A stretch of DNA of 64,000 bases from Planctomycetota bacterium (GTDB lineage Bacteria > Planctomycetota > Phycisphaerae > SM23-33), in assembly GCA_022705325.1 (NCBI GenBank), contig JAKJER010000004.1:255724-319723 (forward strand), in the 5' to 3' direction. Made by a program: the position numbers and the translations under genes. Below, in pieces: positions 1 to 7,441 of this stretch. Numbering within the stretch: position 1 is the stretch's first letter; the number at the start of each line of letters is the position of its first letter. The notes under the pieces are model-generated. The model was given only the letters and a program-made list of their open reading frames with translations. It was not told where the DNA came from and made no database searches.

Positions 1-472
1 TGCGGGCCGAACGCAGCGTGATGAAGTTGGCGGAGATGCCCACCACGACCAGGGCGGCGTGGCGGTCTTCGCTGATCAGCGGGGTCTTGGGCAGCGGCAG
101 GGAAGTGGGAGAGCGGACGAGAACGTCGTGCAGTTCCTCCTGGCGAAGCGGGTGGGTGGCGTGCGACAGACGCAGGGCGATCTCCTCGATGGCCCGCCAG
201 TCCGCGCTGCCCAGCTCGCGATCCCGCCGCTCGAAGACCACGACCGCCTCGCTGAGCCCTCCGCGGCTGGGAAAGTGCCTGGCCAGGGCGGCTGTCGCCT
301 GGCGCGAGGGGACCCAATCCGGCAGAAACGACGGGCGCTCGCTGGTCAGCGGGTCTGCCTGGGGCACGCCCACGATCAGCACCGCGGCCACCAGCAGCCA
401 TGCCGCGACGATGACCCACCGCAAGCGGATCAGCGCACGGACAAACCAGTCTGCCGTCAGTTCCAAAGACAT
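1..472 (-). CDS. MMPL family transporter, N-terminal fragment (runs off the left edge)
   Basis: The reading frame starts at an ATG at 472 and stays open to base 1, so about 157 residues of the N-terminus are visible. The protein begins with a short cytoplasmic stretch, a basic residue pair and one long hydrophobic helix (about residues 17-37, RWVIVAAWLLVAAVLIVGVP), then enters a hydrophilic, presumably periplasmic segment containing LTSERPSFLPDW and RHFPSRGGLSEAVVVFERRD. This is the usual opening of MMPL/RND-type exporters: one helix followed by a large periplasmic domain. The substrate cannot be told from the fragment. No strong ribosome binding site is seen before the ATG. It is divergent from the next gene. 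The family call is fairly sure; the subfamily is not. Confidence 0.75.
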   Translation of the reverse strand, partial: MSLELTADWFVRALIRLRWVIVAAWLLVAAVLIVGVPQADPLTSERPSFLPDWVPSRQATAALARHFPSRGGLSEAVVVFERRDRELGSADWRAIEEIALRLSHATHPLRQEELHDVLVRSPTSLPLPKTPLISEDRHAALVVVGISANFITLRSAR

Positions 473-727
473 AAGCCCAGGATGGTCCGGGAAAGGCGGG
501 GGCAAGTCAAGAGCACGTGCAGCCCAGGGGTAAAATCGTACCCGCCCCGCCCAGGTACGCGGGCACAGAGCGAGGAGCGGCCACTCGTACGGCCGCACGG
601 GTCCGCGGGTGCGGGGAGGCCGCAAAAAAGAGAAAGAAAGTTGGCGAAAAGACTCATTTTCCCCGATAGAACTTATCAGGCATAGGGCACCACTTCACCA
701 TTAACGTTTCGTCATGGGAGAAGACAC

Positions 728-1759
728 ATGAAAGCAAGACGAACATGCGCGCTATTGGCAGTGGTTATGGTATTGGCTGCAACGTGGGCGGGCGGACCGG
801 CGGGAGCGGGCGAGCCCGGGCAGACCTGGCTGGCTGCCGCTCAAGACGCGGAGAAGGACAAGGCCGCCGTCGGACCGGCGGCGCCGCAGCCCGAGAAGGC
901 TGGCCCGCCCGAGCGAGCCTGGTGGGGCATGCACACCATCGAGGGCCTCGGCGGGGGGCAGATCGTCCCCACCGCGTATCTGACCAATCCCAAGCCGGTG
1001 CACTTCAAGATCTTCGGCAACCCGACGGTGTCGGCCTCGTTCTGGGGGCGGTGCGGGCGGAAGAACCTGCTGACCTTCGCCGTCAGCGAGACGATCCTGG
1101 AGCGGATCGAACTGAGCTACGCCTTCAACCGCTTCGACACGGGCAACCTGGCCCACGTGGTCCGCAAGGTCATCGCCAACAGCATTGAAGATCGCAACGT
1201 GCTCTTGCACAACTGGAACATCCGCGGCCTGCTGATCGAAGAGGACAGCTTCGGCATTCCCATGCCGGCGATTACCGGCGGGGTGCACTTCAAGTACAAC
1301 TCGACCATCGAGGACATCAACGACCGGCTGCTGGTTCCGTTGGACGTGATCGGCTATGAGCGGAGCAGCGGCGTGGACTTCACCCTGTTCGCGACGAAGA
1401 CCCTGGACTTCAAGCCCCTGCCCCGCACGGTGGTTACGGTGGGGGTGCGCAACAGCGACGCGTCGGACATGGGCTTCCTGGGCTTCGGCGACCATCGCGT
1501 GAATACGCTCGAACTGGGCGTGCAGGTCTTTCCGATCGACCAGGTCTTCCTCTCCTACGAGTTCCGGCGCCGCGAGAGACAGTTCAGCCGAATGCCCGTG
1601 GGAGGCATGCTCCTGGGCGAGGAGAACTGGCATGCCTTTGGCGTGGGGTGGCTGATCACCGAAGACCTGAGCCTCAACCTGGGCGTGCTGTTCCTGGGCA
1701 ACGTCGCCAATCAGAAAGACGCGGTTGGCACGGCGCTTCAGCTTCGCTGGGCTATCTGA
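728..1759 (+). CDS. DUF3034-like exported outer-membrane protein
   Basis: A 343-residue exported protein. A signal peptide of about 27 residues (LLAVVMVLAATWAGGPAGAG) is followed by a short Ala/Pro/Lys-rich linker to about residue 60. The mature part opens with TIEGLGGGQIVPTAYLTNP, which resembles the start of DUF3034 proteins, and continues as alternating amphipathic strands (for example LSYEFRRRERQFS, LNLGVLFLGNV) ending in an aromatic/hydrophobic strand, as expected of a beta-barrel. A good ribosome binding site (gggagaag, 716-723) precedes the ATG. The last 8 bases overlap the convergent phosphatase gene. Function is unknown; the barrel reading is an inference from strand pattern, the DUF3034 link is from memory of the family signature. 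Confidence 0.65.
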   Translation: MKARRTCALLAVVMVLAATWAGGPAGAGEPGQTWLAAAQDAEKDKAAVGPAAPQPEKAGPPERAWWGMHTIEGLGGGQIVPTAYLTNPKPVHFKIFGNPTVSASFWGRCGRKNLLTFAVSETILERIELSYAFNRFDTGNLAHVVRKVIANSIEDRNVLLHNWNIRGLLIEEDSFGIPMPAITGGVHFKYNSTIEDINDRLLVPLDVIGYERSSGVDFTLFATKTLDFKPLPRTVVTVGVRNSDASDMGFLGFGDHRVNTLELGVQVFPIDQVFLSYEFRRRERQFSRMPVGGMLLGEENWHAFGVGWLITEDLSLNLGVLFLGNVANQKDAVGTALQLRWAI

Positions 1760-2423
1760 GGCGGTCCGGCGTGACGTAAGGCGCCGCCGGTCGGCCCGAA
1801 ACGGCGGAGAGGCGCCTGTCGTCGGAGACCGGCCCCCGGCCGGGCCGTCCGGCCCAGGCGCTGGCCCACTCGCGCAGGAAGTCGGCGCATCGTTCGCACG
1901 CCTCGCGTCCGCCCTCTCGCTGCATTTCGGAGCGGGCTTGTCGCAGCGACCAACGTTCCACGGCCATGCGATAGCAGGCAATCACCATCCCCGTGCGATG
2001 GAGTCCCGAACGGCAATGCACCAGGACCGGCTGGCAGGTGGGGTCGCTCAAGACGCTCGCCAGGTTCGTCCATTCCTGCGGGTCGAGACGGGTGTAGGAA
2101 ACGGGCAGATGCACGAACCGCACGTGGTGGCGATCGCACCAGTCGCGCTCCTGGCGGAGCGACTCCTGTGAGATTTCCTCTCGCAGATTGATCACGCATC
2201 GGGGGCCGTAGCGGCGCACGATGTCGGACAACTGCTGGATCGTGGGCTGCCCGCTGGCCAGCAGGTGTCCGACCCGGACCACGCGCAAATGGGGCGCCGA
2301 CCGCCAGGCGGGCACAAGCGCTACGGCTGCCGCCACCGCCCCGGCCACAAGCGCCAGGGCAATCGGCCCGGGGATCGATCGGCGTTTTCTTCTGGGGCTG
2401 CTGTATCCGAACATGGACATCAT
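1752..2423 (-). CDS. Membrane-anchored tyrosine / dual-specificity phosphatase
   Basis: A 223-residue protein with one N-terminal hydrophobic helix (about residues 20-40, after a basic SPRRKRRS stretch) and a small phosphatase domain. The P-loop is H136-C137-R-S-G-L-H-R143-T-G, a perfect HCx5R signature, so C137 is the expected nucleophile and R143 the phosphate-binding arginine. An upstream D114 (YTRLDPQEW) may be the general acid. The domain resembles the compact DSP/PTP-like enzymes found in planctomycete and cyanobacterial genomes; substrates could be phosphotyrosine proteins, phosphoinositide-like compounds or others. The anchor suggests action at the membrane. The start is uncertain because three ATG codons (2423, 2420, 2414) lie close together and none has a clear Shine-Dalgarno. 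The 3' end overlaps the DUF3034-like gene by 8 bases. Confidence 0.85.
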   Translation of the reverse strand: MMSMFGYSSPRRKRRSIPGPIALALVAGAVAAAVALVPAWRSAPHLRVVRVGHLLASGQPTIQQLSDIVRRYGPRCVINLREEISQESLRQERDWCDRHHVRFVHLPVSYTRLDPQEWTNLASVLSDPTCQPVLVHCRSGLHRTGMVIACYRMAVERWSLRQARSEMQREGGREACERCADFLREWASAWAGRPGRGPVSDDRRLSAVSGRPAAPYVTPDRLR

Positions 2424-2523
2424 TGTGGCGGCGAGGGGTTAAGGCAGGCTGAAACGGGGTTTCAGGTTCAGTTCATTCTCCCGAAGGTATATTCCGCCGA
2501 GACTCCAACCAAGGGAGACAGTT

Positions 2524-4476
2524 ATGAACGCCAAACCAGATTGCGGCGCTGCGGCCGCGGAGATTGCCCGTTCGCAGCCGTCGGGCGCCCGCGTCGGGCC
2601 GTCGTTGTGGCCGTTCTTCGCGGCGAGCTACGTGGCGGTGCTGATGAACATCGGCCCGGACTATTTCCAGGCTCAGGCGGAGGGGTGGGCGGCGCAGTTG
2701 TTCCTGGTCGCCGCCTTCGGATCCTACGGCCTGCTGTACCTCGTGCCGGCGATCCTGCTGACGCAACTGACGCGTTGGGTCCTGCACCCGCGTCTGGCGG
2801 GTCGCGTGTTTGGCGAGGCGTCGCGGGCGCCCGGGGTGCTGCTGGCGGTGGCGGCGATCGGCTGGACGTCGCTGACCCAGGTCGTCCTGTTCGCCGACAC
2901 GTTCATCTACCGGCTCTACGCGTTCCACCTGAACGGCTTCGTCTGGAACCTGATCGTCACGCCCGGGGGGATGGAATCGATGGGGCTGGACAGTTCCGCC
3001 CACGCGGGTTTCGCGTTGCTGGTGCTGGGCCTGGCGGTCGTGCAGACCGGGCTGTGGTTGGCGACCGTGGAGTGGGGGAGGGTTCGGCGGTTCCTGTCTC
3101 GCGGATTCACCGGGCGGGTGCGCCGGGCGGGCCTGGTCGGCCTGGCGGTCCTGATGCTGGTCCAGACGGGCGCGTACGGCCTGAGCACGATTCGGGCGTA
3201 CGGCCCGATCCTGGCAGCCAGCGATGCCGTGCCGCTGTATGTCCCGGTCAGCATGCGCAAGCTGGGCAAGGCGCTGGGCCTGGCCGTGGCTCGCGAGCAG
3301 GCGATGAAGATGCCCCGGGGACGAGCGACCCTGCACTACCCGCTGCATCCGCTGGTCCGGCGCGACGACCGCAAGCCGTACAACATCGTGTGGCTGGTGG
3401 CGGAGTCGCTGCGGGCCGACATGCTGGATGCGACGATCATGCCTCGGACGGCGGAGTTCGCCGCCGCCAACCAGACGTTTCTGCGGCACTACAGCGGGGG
3501 CAACGGCACGCGCAACGCGATCTTCTCGATGTTCTACGGGCTCCACGGGCCGGCCTGGTTCTGGTTCCTCAACGCCCGCCGCGGGCCGGTGCTGATGGAC
3601 GTGCTGATGAACGACGGCTACCAGATGCAGATGTTCACCAGCGCCTGCTTCACCTATCCGGAGTTCGACCGGACGGTATTCGCGGCCGTGCCGTCCGACC
3701 GCCTGCACGAGAACGACGGGCGGATCGGCTGGAAGTCGGACCGCCGGTGGAGCGACGAGTTGATCCGCTTCCTGGACTCGCGTGAGCCCGGCAGGCCCTT
3801 CATGACGTTCATGTTCTACGAGTCCCCGCACGCCAGCTACAACTTCCCGCCCGAGTGCGCCATCCGCAAGCCGTATTGCGAAACGGTCAACTACGCGCTG
3901 CTGGACCCGGCGCGGGACGCGCCGCTCCTGAAGAACCGCTACATCAACGCCTGCAACCACCTGGACACGCAGTGGGGCAAGGTCCTCGACGCCTTGTCGC
4001 GGCGCGGGCTGCTGGAGTCTACGATCGTGATCCTGACCGGCGATCACGGGGAGGAGTTCATGGAGAAGGGGCGGCTCGGGCACAACAGCGCATTCAGCGA
4101 GGAGCAGCTTCGCGTCCCGCTGGTCCTGCACGTGCCCGGCCGCCCGCCGGGGCGGTTTGCCCGGATGACCAGCCACCTGGACCTGCCCGCGACGGTGCTG
4201 TCGCTGCTGGGGGTGGCCAACCCGCCCGCCGACTACTGCTGCGGGCAGGACCTGCTGAGCCCCGCCTACGACCGCAAGTACTGCGTCGCGGGCGACTGGT
4301 CGCACATCGCGCTGATCGACCCGGAGTTCAAGGCCATCCTTCCCGTGGACGGGCTGAGGGCCCTAACCCAGTACGCCACCGCCGACGACCGCCCGCTAGC
4401 AGGGCCGCCGCAGCCCGAGCGCCTGCGCCGGGAGATTCTCCAGACCCTCACGGAGATATCCGCGTACGGCAAGTAG
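2524..4476 (+). CDS. YejM/PbgA-like inner-membrane protein with sulfatase-fold domain
   Basis: A 650-residue protein. Five hydrophobic helices lie within about residues 24-222, followed by a linker and a periplasmic alkaline-phosphatase/sulfatase-fold domain (about 280-600). Visible metal-site elements are AESLRADMLD, GGNGTRNAIFSMFYGL (Thr where arylsulfatases carry the modified Cys) and TGDHGEEFMEKGRLGHNS. The arrangement of five helices plus this domain, the GGN.TR...FYGL motif and RYINACNHLDTQ strongly resemble E. coli YejM (PbgA/LapC), which controls LPS synthesis through LapB and FtsH. LtaS/EptA-type transferases are the alternative. Ribosome binding site agggagac is at 2514-2521, and a TATATT -10 box may lie at 2488-2493. 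A small hairpin (2449-2465, CTGAAAC..GTTTCAG) sits in the leader region. An LptD-like gene elsewhere in the window fits an LPS-bearing cell. Confidence 0.75.
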   Translation: MNAKPDCGAAAAEIARSQPSGARVGPSLWPFFAASYVAVLMNIGPDYFQAQAEGWAAQLFLVAAFGSYGLLYLVPAILLTQLTRWVLHPRLAGRVFGEASRAPGVLLAVAAIGWTSLTQVVLFADTFIYRLYAFHLNGFVWNLIVTPGGMESMGLDSSAHAGFALLVLGLAVVQTGLWLATVEWGRVRRFLSRGFTGRVRRAGLVGLAVLMLVQTGAYGLSTIRAYGPILAASDAVPLYVPVSMRKLGKALGLAVAREQAMKMPRGRATLHYPLHPLVRRDDRKPYNIVWLVAESLRADMLDATIMPRTAEFAAANQTFLRHYSGGNGTRNAIFSMFYGLHGPAWFWFLNARRGPVLMDVLMNDGYQMQMFTSACFTYPEFDRTVFAAVPSDRLHENDGRIGWKSDRRWSDELIRFLDSREPGRPFMTFMFYESPHASYNFPPECAIRKPYCETVNYALLDPARDAPLLKNRYINACNHLDTQWGKVLDALSRRGLLESTIVILTGDHGEEFMEKGRLGHNSAFSEEQLRVPLVLHVPGRPPGRFARMTSHLDLPATVLSLLGVANPPADYCCGQDLLSPAYDRKYCVAGDWSHIALIDPEFKAILPVDGLRALTQYATADDRPLAGPPQPERLRREILQTLTEISAYGK

Positions 4477-4517
4477 GGGCAACCGAGTCAGCGGCGGTTC
4501 ACCGGTCGACCGTCGGG

Positions 4518-5399
4518 TCAACTCGGCACGGCCGGCAGCTTCGCCTCGGTCATGACGCGCTGGGCGGCCTGGGCGAAGTGGGCCTCGCTCTTGGCGGTAC
4601 GGGTCTTGCGAATGTGGTCGAGGAGTTGGGCGGCCTGAGCCTTCTTGTCGGAGCGGAGCAGGTTCTCCGCCAGGGCGAGACAGGCGTCGGTGAGGTGGTT
4701 TCGTTCGTAGCCGGCGGCCTTGTCGGCGGCCTGAAGCAGGGGGGCGGCGGCGGAGGCGTCGCCCATTCGGGCCAGGGCCCAGCCGGCGGCGACTCGGGCG
4801 TCGGCTTCGGCGTCGGCCAGGGCCCGTTTGAGCGCGTCGGCGGCCTTGGGGTCCTGGAGGACGGCGAGTTTGTTGAGGATGACCAGGCGCGCCTTGCCCC
4901 TGGCCTTGGGCAGGGCGGCGAGGAACTGCTCTCGGACGGCCTGCCCAGCCGCCTGCCCGCGCCCGATGGACGCGAGAGTCCGCCCGGCCCAGTCGCACAG
5001 GTCGTCGTCCAGCAGGCAGGTCGACAGGGCCGGGATGCACTCATCCCGCCCGCACACCTGAAGCTCCTGGACGAGGTACTGCTTGACGCCCTTGGGCTTG
5101 TCGCCGGCCAGCCGGCCGGCCAGCACCTGGCAGAACTCGCTGCGGGCCTTGTCGTCCTGTCCGTTGCTGTGGCGGACGGCCAGCCGATGCAGGGCGTAAT
5201 GGGCCTTGATGTCGTCTCCCGCCCCGGGGGCCAGTTGCAGATCCACCAGCGCCTCGGCCGCCGCCTTGCCCCCGGCGGCCAGGTCGGCTGCGACCTTCTC
5301 GATCTGCTGGACCTTGGCCTCGTCGAGATTCACGTAGGTGCCGTTCTTGTCCGGGTCGGGGATCTGTTCCACCAGGGCTTTGACTTGTTCGGGTGTCAT
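4518..5399 (-). CDS. HEAT-repeat-like helical protein of unknown function
   Basis: A 293-residue soluble protein without a signal peptide. From about residue 30 to the end it is a run of Ala/Leu-rich helix pairs with HEAT character: ALSTCLLDDDLCDWAGRTLASIG, LNKLAVLQDPKAADALKRALADAE, VAAGWALARMGDASAAAPLLQAADKA. Short helical-repeat proteins like this commonly sit next to Gfo/Idh/MocA oxidoreductases in planctomycetes, as here, and have no assigned activity. The ATG at 5399 has a purine-rich leader (aagagagaagag) just before it. It faces the YejM-like gene with a 41-bp convergent gap and lies 109 bp downstream of the oxidoreductase gene, so the two could be one transcript interrupted by the repeat element at 5458-5508. 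Confidence 0.7.
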   Translation of the reverse strand: MTPEQVKALVEQIPDPDKNGTYVNLDEAKVQQIEKVAADLAAGGKAAAEALVDLQLAPGAGDDIKAHYALHRLAVRHSNGQDDKARSEFCQVLAGRLAGDKPKGVKQYLVQELQVCGRDECIPALSTCLLDDDLCDWAGRTLASIGRGQAAGQAVREQFLAALPKARGKARLVILNKLAVLQDPKAADALKRALADAEADARVAAGWALARMGDASAAAPLLQAADKAAGYERNHLTDACLALAENLLRSDKKAQAAQLLDHIRKTRTAKSEAHFAQAAQRVMTEAKLPAVPS

Positions 5400-5457
5400 C
5401 TCTTCTCTCTCTTTGTCTCTTGGTGTCTCTTCGCCTCTGCGCCCCGCCGTTGCCGTT

Positions 5458-5508
5458 CAATCGAAAATCGACAATCGAGAATCGACAACCTGCCTGCCGG
5501 CAGGCAGG
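5458..5508. repeat. Heptamer array joined to a 20-bp perfect palindrome
   Basis: Four consecutive 7-base units of the form NAATCGA occupy 5458-5485 (CAATCGA, AAATCGA, CAATCGA, GAATCGA). After three bases a perfect palindrome CCTGCCTGCCGGCAGGCAGG follows at 5489-5508 and touches the stop codon of the oxidoreductase gene (TGA complement at 5509). The same palindrome recurs at 55509-55528 and, with one extra base, inside a coding region at 58544-58564. Confidence 0.9.
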
Positions 5509-6768
5509 TCAGATGATCCACGGCTCCCGCATGGGCTGGTAGACCAGCCGGTTGGCAAACTCGTCGCCGATGATCTCTTCCTTGACAGGGTCGTATTTGA
5601 TCTTCCGCCCGGTGCGGATGGCGATGTTGGACAGGTGCGCGATGGTGACGGCCCGGTGGGCGGCCTCGGCGTGGCCGGCCGACTGCCCGCGGGTCTTGAC
5701 CGCCTCGACGAAGGTCATGGGCTTGGGCGGGTCCGGGAGGGCGTCGAGCTTCTTCTGATCTTCGGCGGAGAGGTCCTCGCGCCGGATGATCCGCGGCTTC
5801 TGGCGGTCGTAGCGTGGGCCCCATTCCTTGCCGTCCAGCACGAGCGTGAGCCCGTCGGCGTACTTGAGTTCGACCCAGGCCCACAACCCGCACGCTTCGC
5901 TGTGGGCGGGGGCGGCCATCGCCTCGACCTCCACCGGGCTGGTGTCGTCCTTGCCCCAGGTCCACTGGAAGGGGTCCATGTAGTGCTGGGCGAAGTCGGC
6001 CAGGCTGCCCCCCTCGTAGTCCCAGTAATAGCGGTGGCTCCAGCCGAAGCGGTGTCCGTTGTGCGGGCGAAGCGGCGCGGGACCGCAGTACATGTCCCAG
6101 TCGAGATGGCCGGGCACGGTCTCCGGCTGGAGGTTCACCCGCCCGCAGTATCGCTTGACGGGGAAGCCGCCTGTGTGGATGTGCACGCCGGGGTTGGGCT
6201 TGAGCAGCCCGCTGCGGACGATCTTGTGGATGGTCCGCCCGGCCTGGCTGTTGTAGGCGCCGAAGCGTCCGCTCGTGCCGATCTGGAAGACCCGTCCGTA
6301 TCGCTGGACGGCCTTGACGACCTCGCGCCCCTCGGCGATGAAGCGGGTCATGGGCTTCTCGCAGAGGATGTCTTTGCCCGCCTGGGCGGCCGCGATGCAC
6401 AGCAGCGCGTGCCAGTGGGGCGGCGTGGCGATGGAGACCACGTCGAGGTCCTTGCGCTCCATGAGGCGGCGCCAGTCGCTGTAGAGCTCGACCTGCTCGC
6501 CCCATTTCTTCTTGGCGTTGGCGAGCCGGCCCTTGTCCACGTCGCAGGCGGCCAACATGCGATACTGACCGCCGGCGTTCTTGATGTAGGTGTTGACGTC
6601 CTCGCCGCCCTGGCCCCCGCAGCCGATCAGGCCGACCGCCAGCGTCTCGCTGGGGGCGTCCTGTCCGGGTCCGCCCAGGACGTTCCGCGGGACGATGCTG
6701 AACACGCCCGCCGCCGAGGCCGTCTTGAGAAGGTCACGCCGGCTTACCGCGCCGCTGGTTCGTTTCAT
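5509..6768 (-). CDS. Tat-exported Gfo/Idh/MocA family NAD(P)-dependent oxidoreductase
   Basis: A 419-residue protein with a twin-arginine signal (SRRDLLKTASAAGVFSIVP, about residues 9-27). The Rossmann motif follows at about 44-52 (VGLIGCGGQG), and the family signature EKPM is at about residue 137. The C-terminal part contains GGSLADFAQHYMDPFQWTW, typical of the exported planctomycete and Bacteroidetes members that act on sugars or glycans. Such proteins oxidise or reduce sugar derivatives with tightly bound NAD(P); the exact substrate cannot be told. The ATG at 6768 has a good leader (gaggtgcgag). A divergent small ORF remnant and a MITE lie upstream. The HEAT-like protein gene lies downstream on the same strand. 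Confidence 0.9.
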   Translation of the reverse strand: MKRTSGAVSRRDLLKTASAAGVFSIVPRNVLGGPGQDAPSETLAVGLIGCGGQGGEDVNTYIKNAGGQYRMLAACDVDKGRLANAKKKWGEQVELYSDWRRLMERKDLDVVSIATPPHWHALLCIAAAQAGKDILCEKPMTRFIAEGREVVKAVQRYGRVFQIGTSGRFGAYNSQAGRTIHKIVRSGLLKPNPGVHIHTGGFPVKRYCGRVNLQPETVPGHLDWDMYCGPAPLRPHNGHRFGWSHRYYWDYEGGSLADFAQHYMDPFQWTWGKDDTSPVEVEAMAAPAHSEACGLWAWVELKYADGLTLVLDGKEWGPRYDRQKPRIIRREDLSAEDQKKLDALPDPPKPMTFVEAVKTRGQSAGHAEAAHRAVTIAHLSNIAIRTGRKIKYDPVKEEIIGDEFANRLVYQPMREPWII

Positions 6769-6792
6769 CTCGCACCTCGAAAGGAAAAAGAC

Positions 6793-7381
6793 ATGCCGTC
6801 ACGAAGAGCGAAACGGGAAAAGCAACGTGCGATTGCCGATTGGCGGCGTCGATTTGTCCGCGAAGCCCGCCCGCGTCCGCCCGAAAGTGCTGACTCATCC
6901 CCAGTTTCAAGAGGCGCTACCTGCGCAGGGCGGTCCCGCCCGACATGTCTTTGGAGCCCGCACACTCTCAATGGTCCACAGCTTCATTCCCTCCGCCGCA
7001 CAGGCCCAACGGGCCGGCGTAGGATAGCCCTGGCCGAAGCGCAGCGCAGGCCAGGGTGGCGCCGACGGGATGCCCGAGCCCTGCAAGGGCGGTGTAACGG
7101 TTCGCGCGTGATCATCGTTGCCGTGTTGGTGTTCCACGGCTTACCCCGCCCCGTTGGGGCTGCGCGGGTTGCGGGCCTGGCACCCAGGCCTTCGCTGCGC
7201 TTCGGCCTGGGCTACCTTCCAACGGGCCTTCGGCCCTGCCTGCGTAAGGACGGCCCTGCCGAAGGTACGGCCTGCCTCCCTTAGGTACGGCCTGCCCTGG
7301 CGGCGTCTACCAGGAAGGCGGTGCCAAGCTGGGGATGAGTCAGCCGAAAGTGGTATTGACTCCCCCGGCCCCAAGCCGTAA
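6793..7381 (+). pseudogene. Small basic ORF split by the MITE (reconstructed)
   Basis: An ATG at 6793 has a ribosome-binding-like aagga at 6780-6784. The frame reads MPSRRAKREKQRAIADWRRR and on into a Pro-rich stretch before the MITE insertion site. If the element and one copy of its 9-bp target duplication are removed, the frame continues as SGIDSPGPKP and stops at TAA, giving about 42 codons. The element plus duplication is 463 bp, so its insertion shifts the frame. Whether the small ORF was ever translated is unknown; the reconstruction itself is direct from sequence. Confidence 0.25.
6881..7352. mobile_element. 454-bp MITE with 15-bp terminal inverted repeats and 9-bp target duplication
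   Basis: The left end CTGACTCATCCCCAG (6890-6904) is a perfect inverse of the right end CTGGGGATGAGTCAG (7329-7343). Directly outside them the 9-mer CCGAAAGTG occurs at 6881-6889 and again at 7344-7352, a target-site duplication. The interior has no transposase. It holds two related hairpins, 7028-7056 (CCCTGGCC...GGCCAGGG) and 7183-7211 (CCCAGGCC...GGCCTGGG), whose loops are inverse copies of each other. The 9-bp duplication and CTGA-type ends match what is known of IS4-family elements of the IS10/IS50 group, so this is probably a non-autonomous derivative moved by such a transposase. Small open frames inside it are not genes. Confidence 0.9.
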
Positions 7382-7384
7382 AAG
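7356..7384 (+). promoter_or_regulatory. Probable sigma-70 promoter for the class III aminotransferase
   Basis: TTGACT at 7356-7361, a 17-base spacer, then TAAAAG at 7379-7384, about 57 bases before the ATG at 7442. The -35 box starts 4 bases beyond the right-hand copy of the MITE target duplication, so the element landed just upstream and may influence transcription. Confidence 0.5.
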
Positions 7385-7441
7385 AGCCTCTTCCGCGCCG
7401 GGGCGGGTGCCCGGGCGGAAGGACAAGGTTTGGAGAACACG

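Noticed and set aside
6907..7137. Small ORF inside the MITE
   Set aside because: It lies wholly between the inverted ends and over a hairpin; it is a by-product of element sequence and not a gene.
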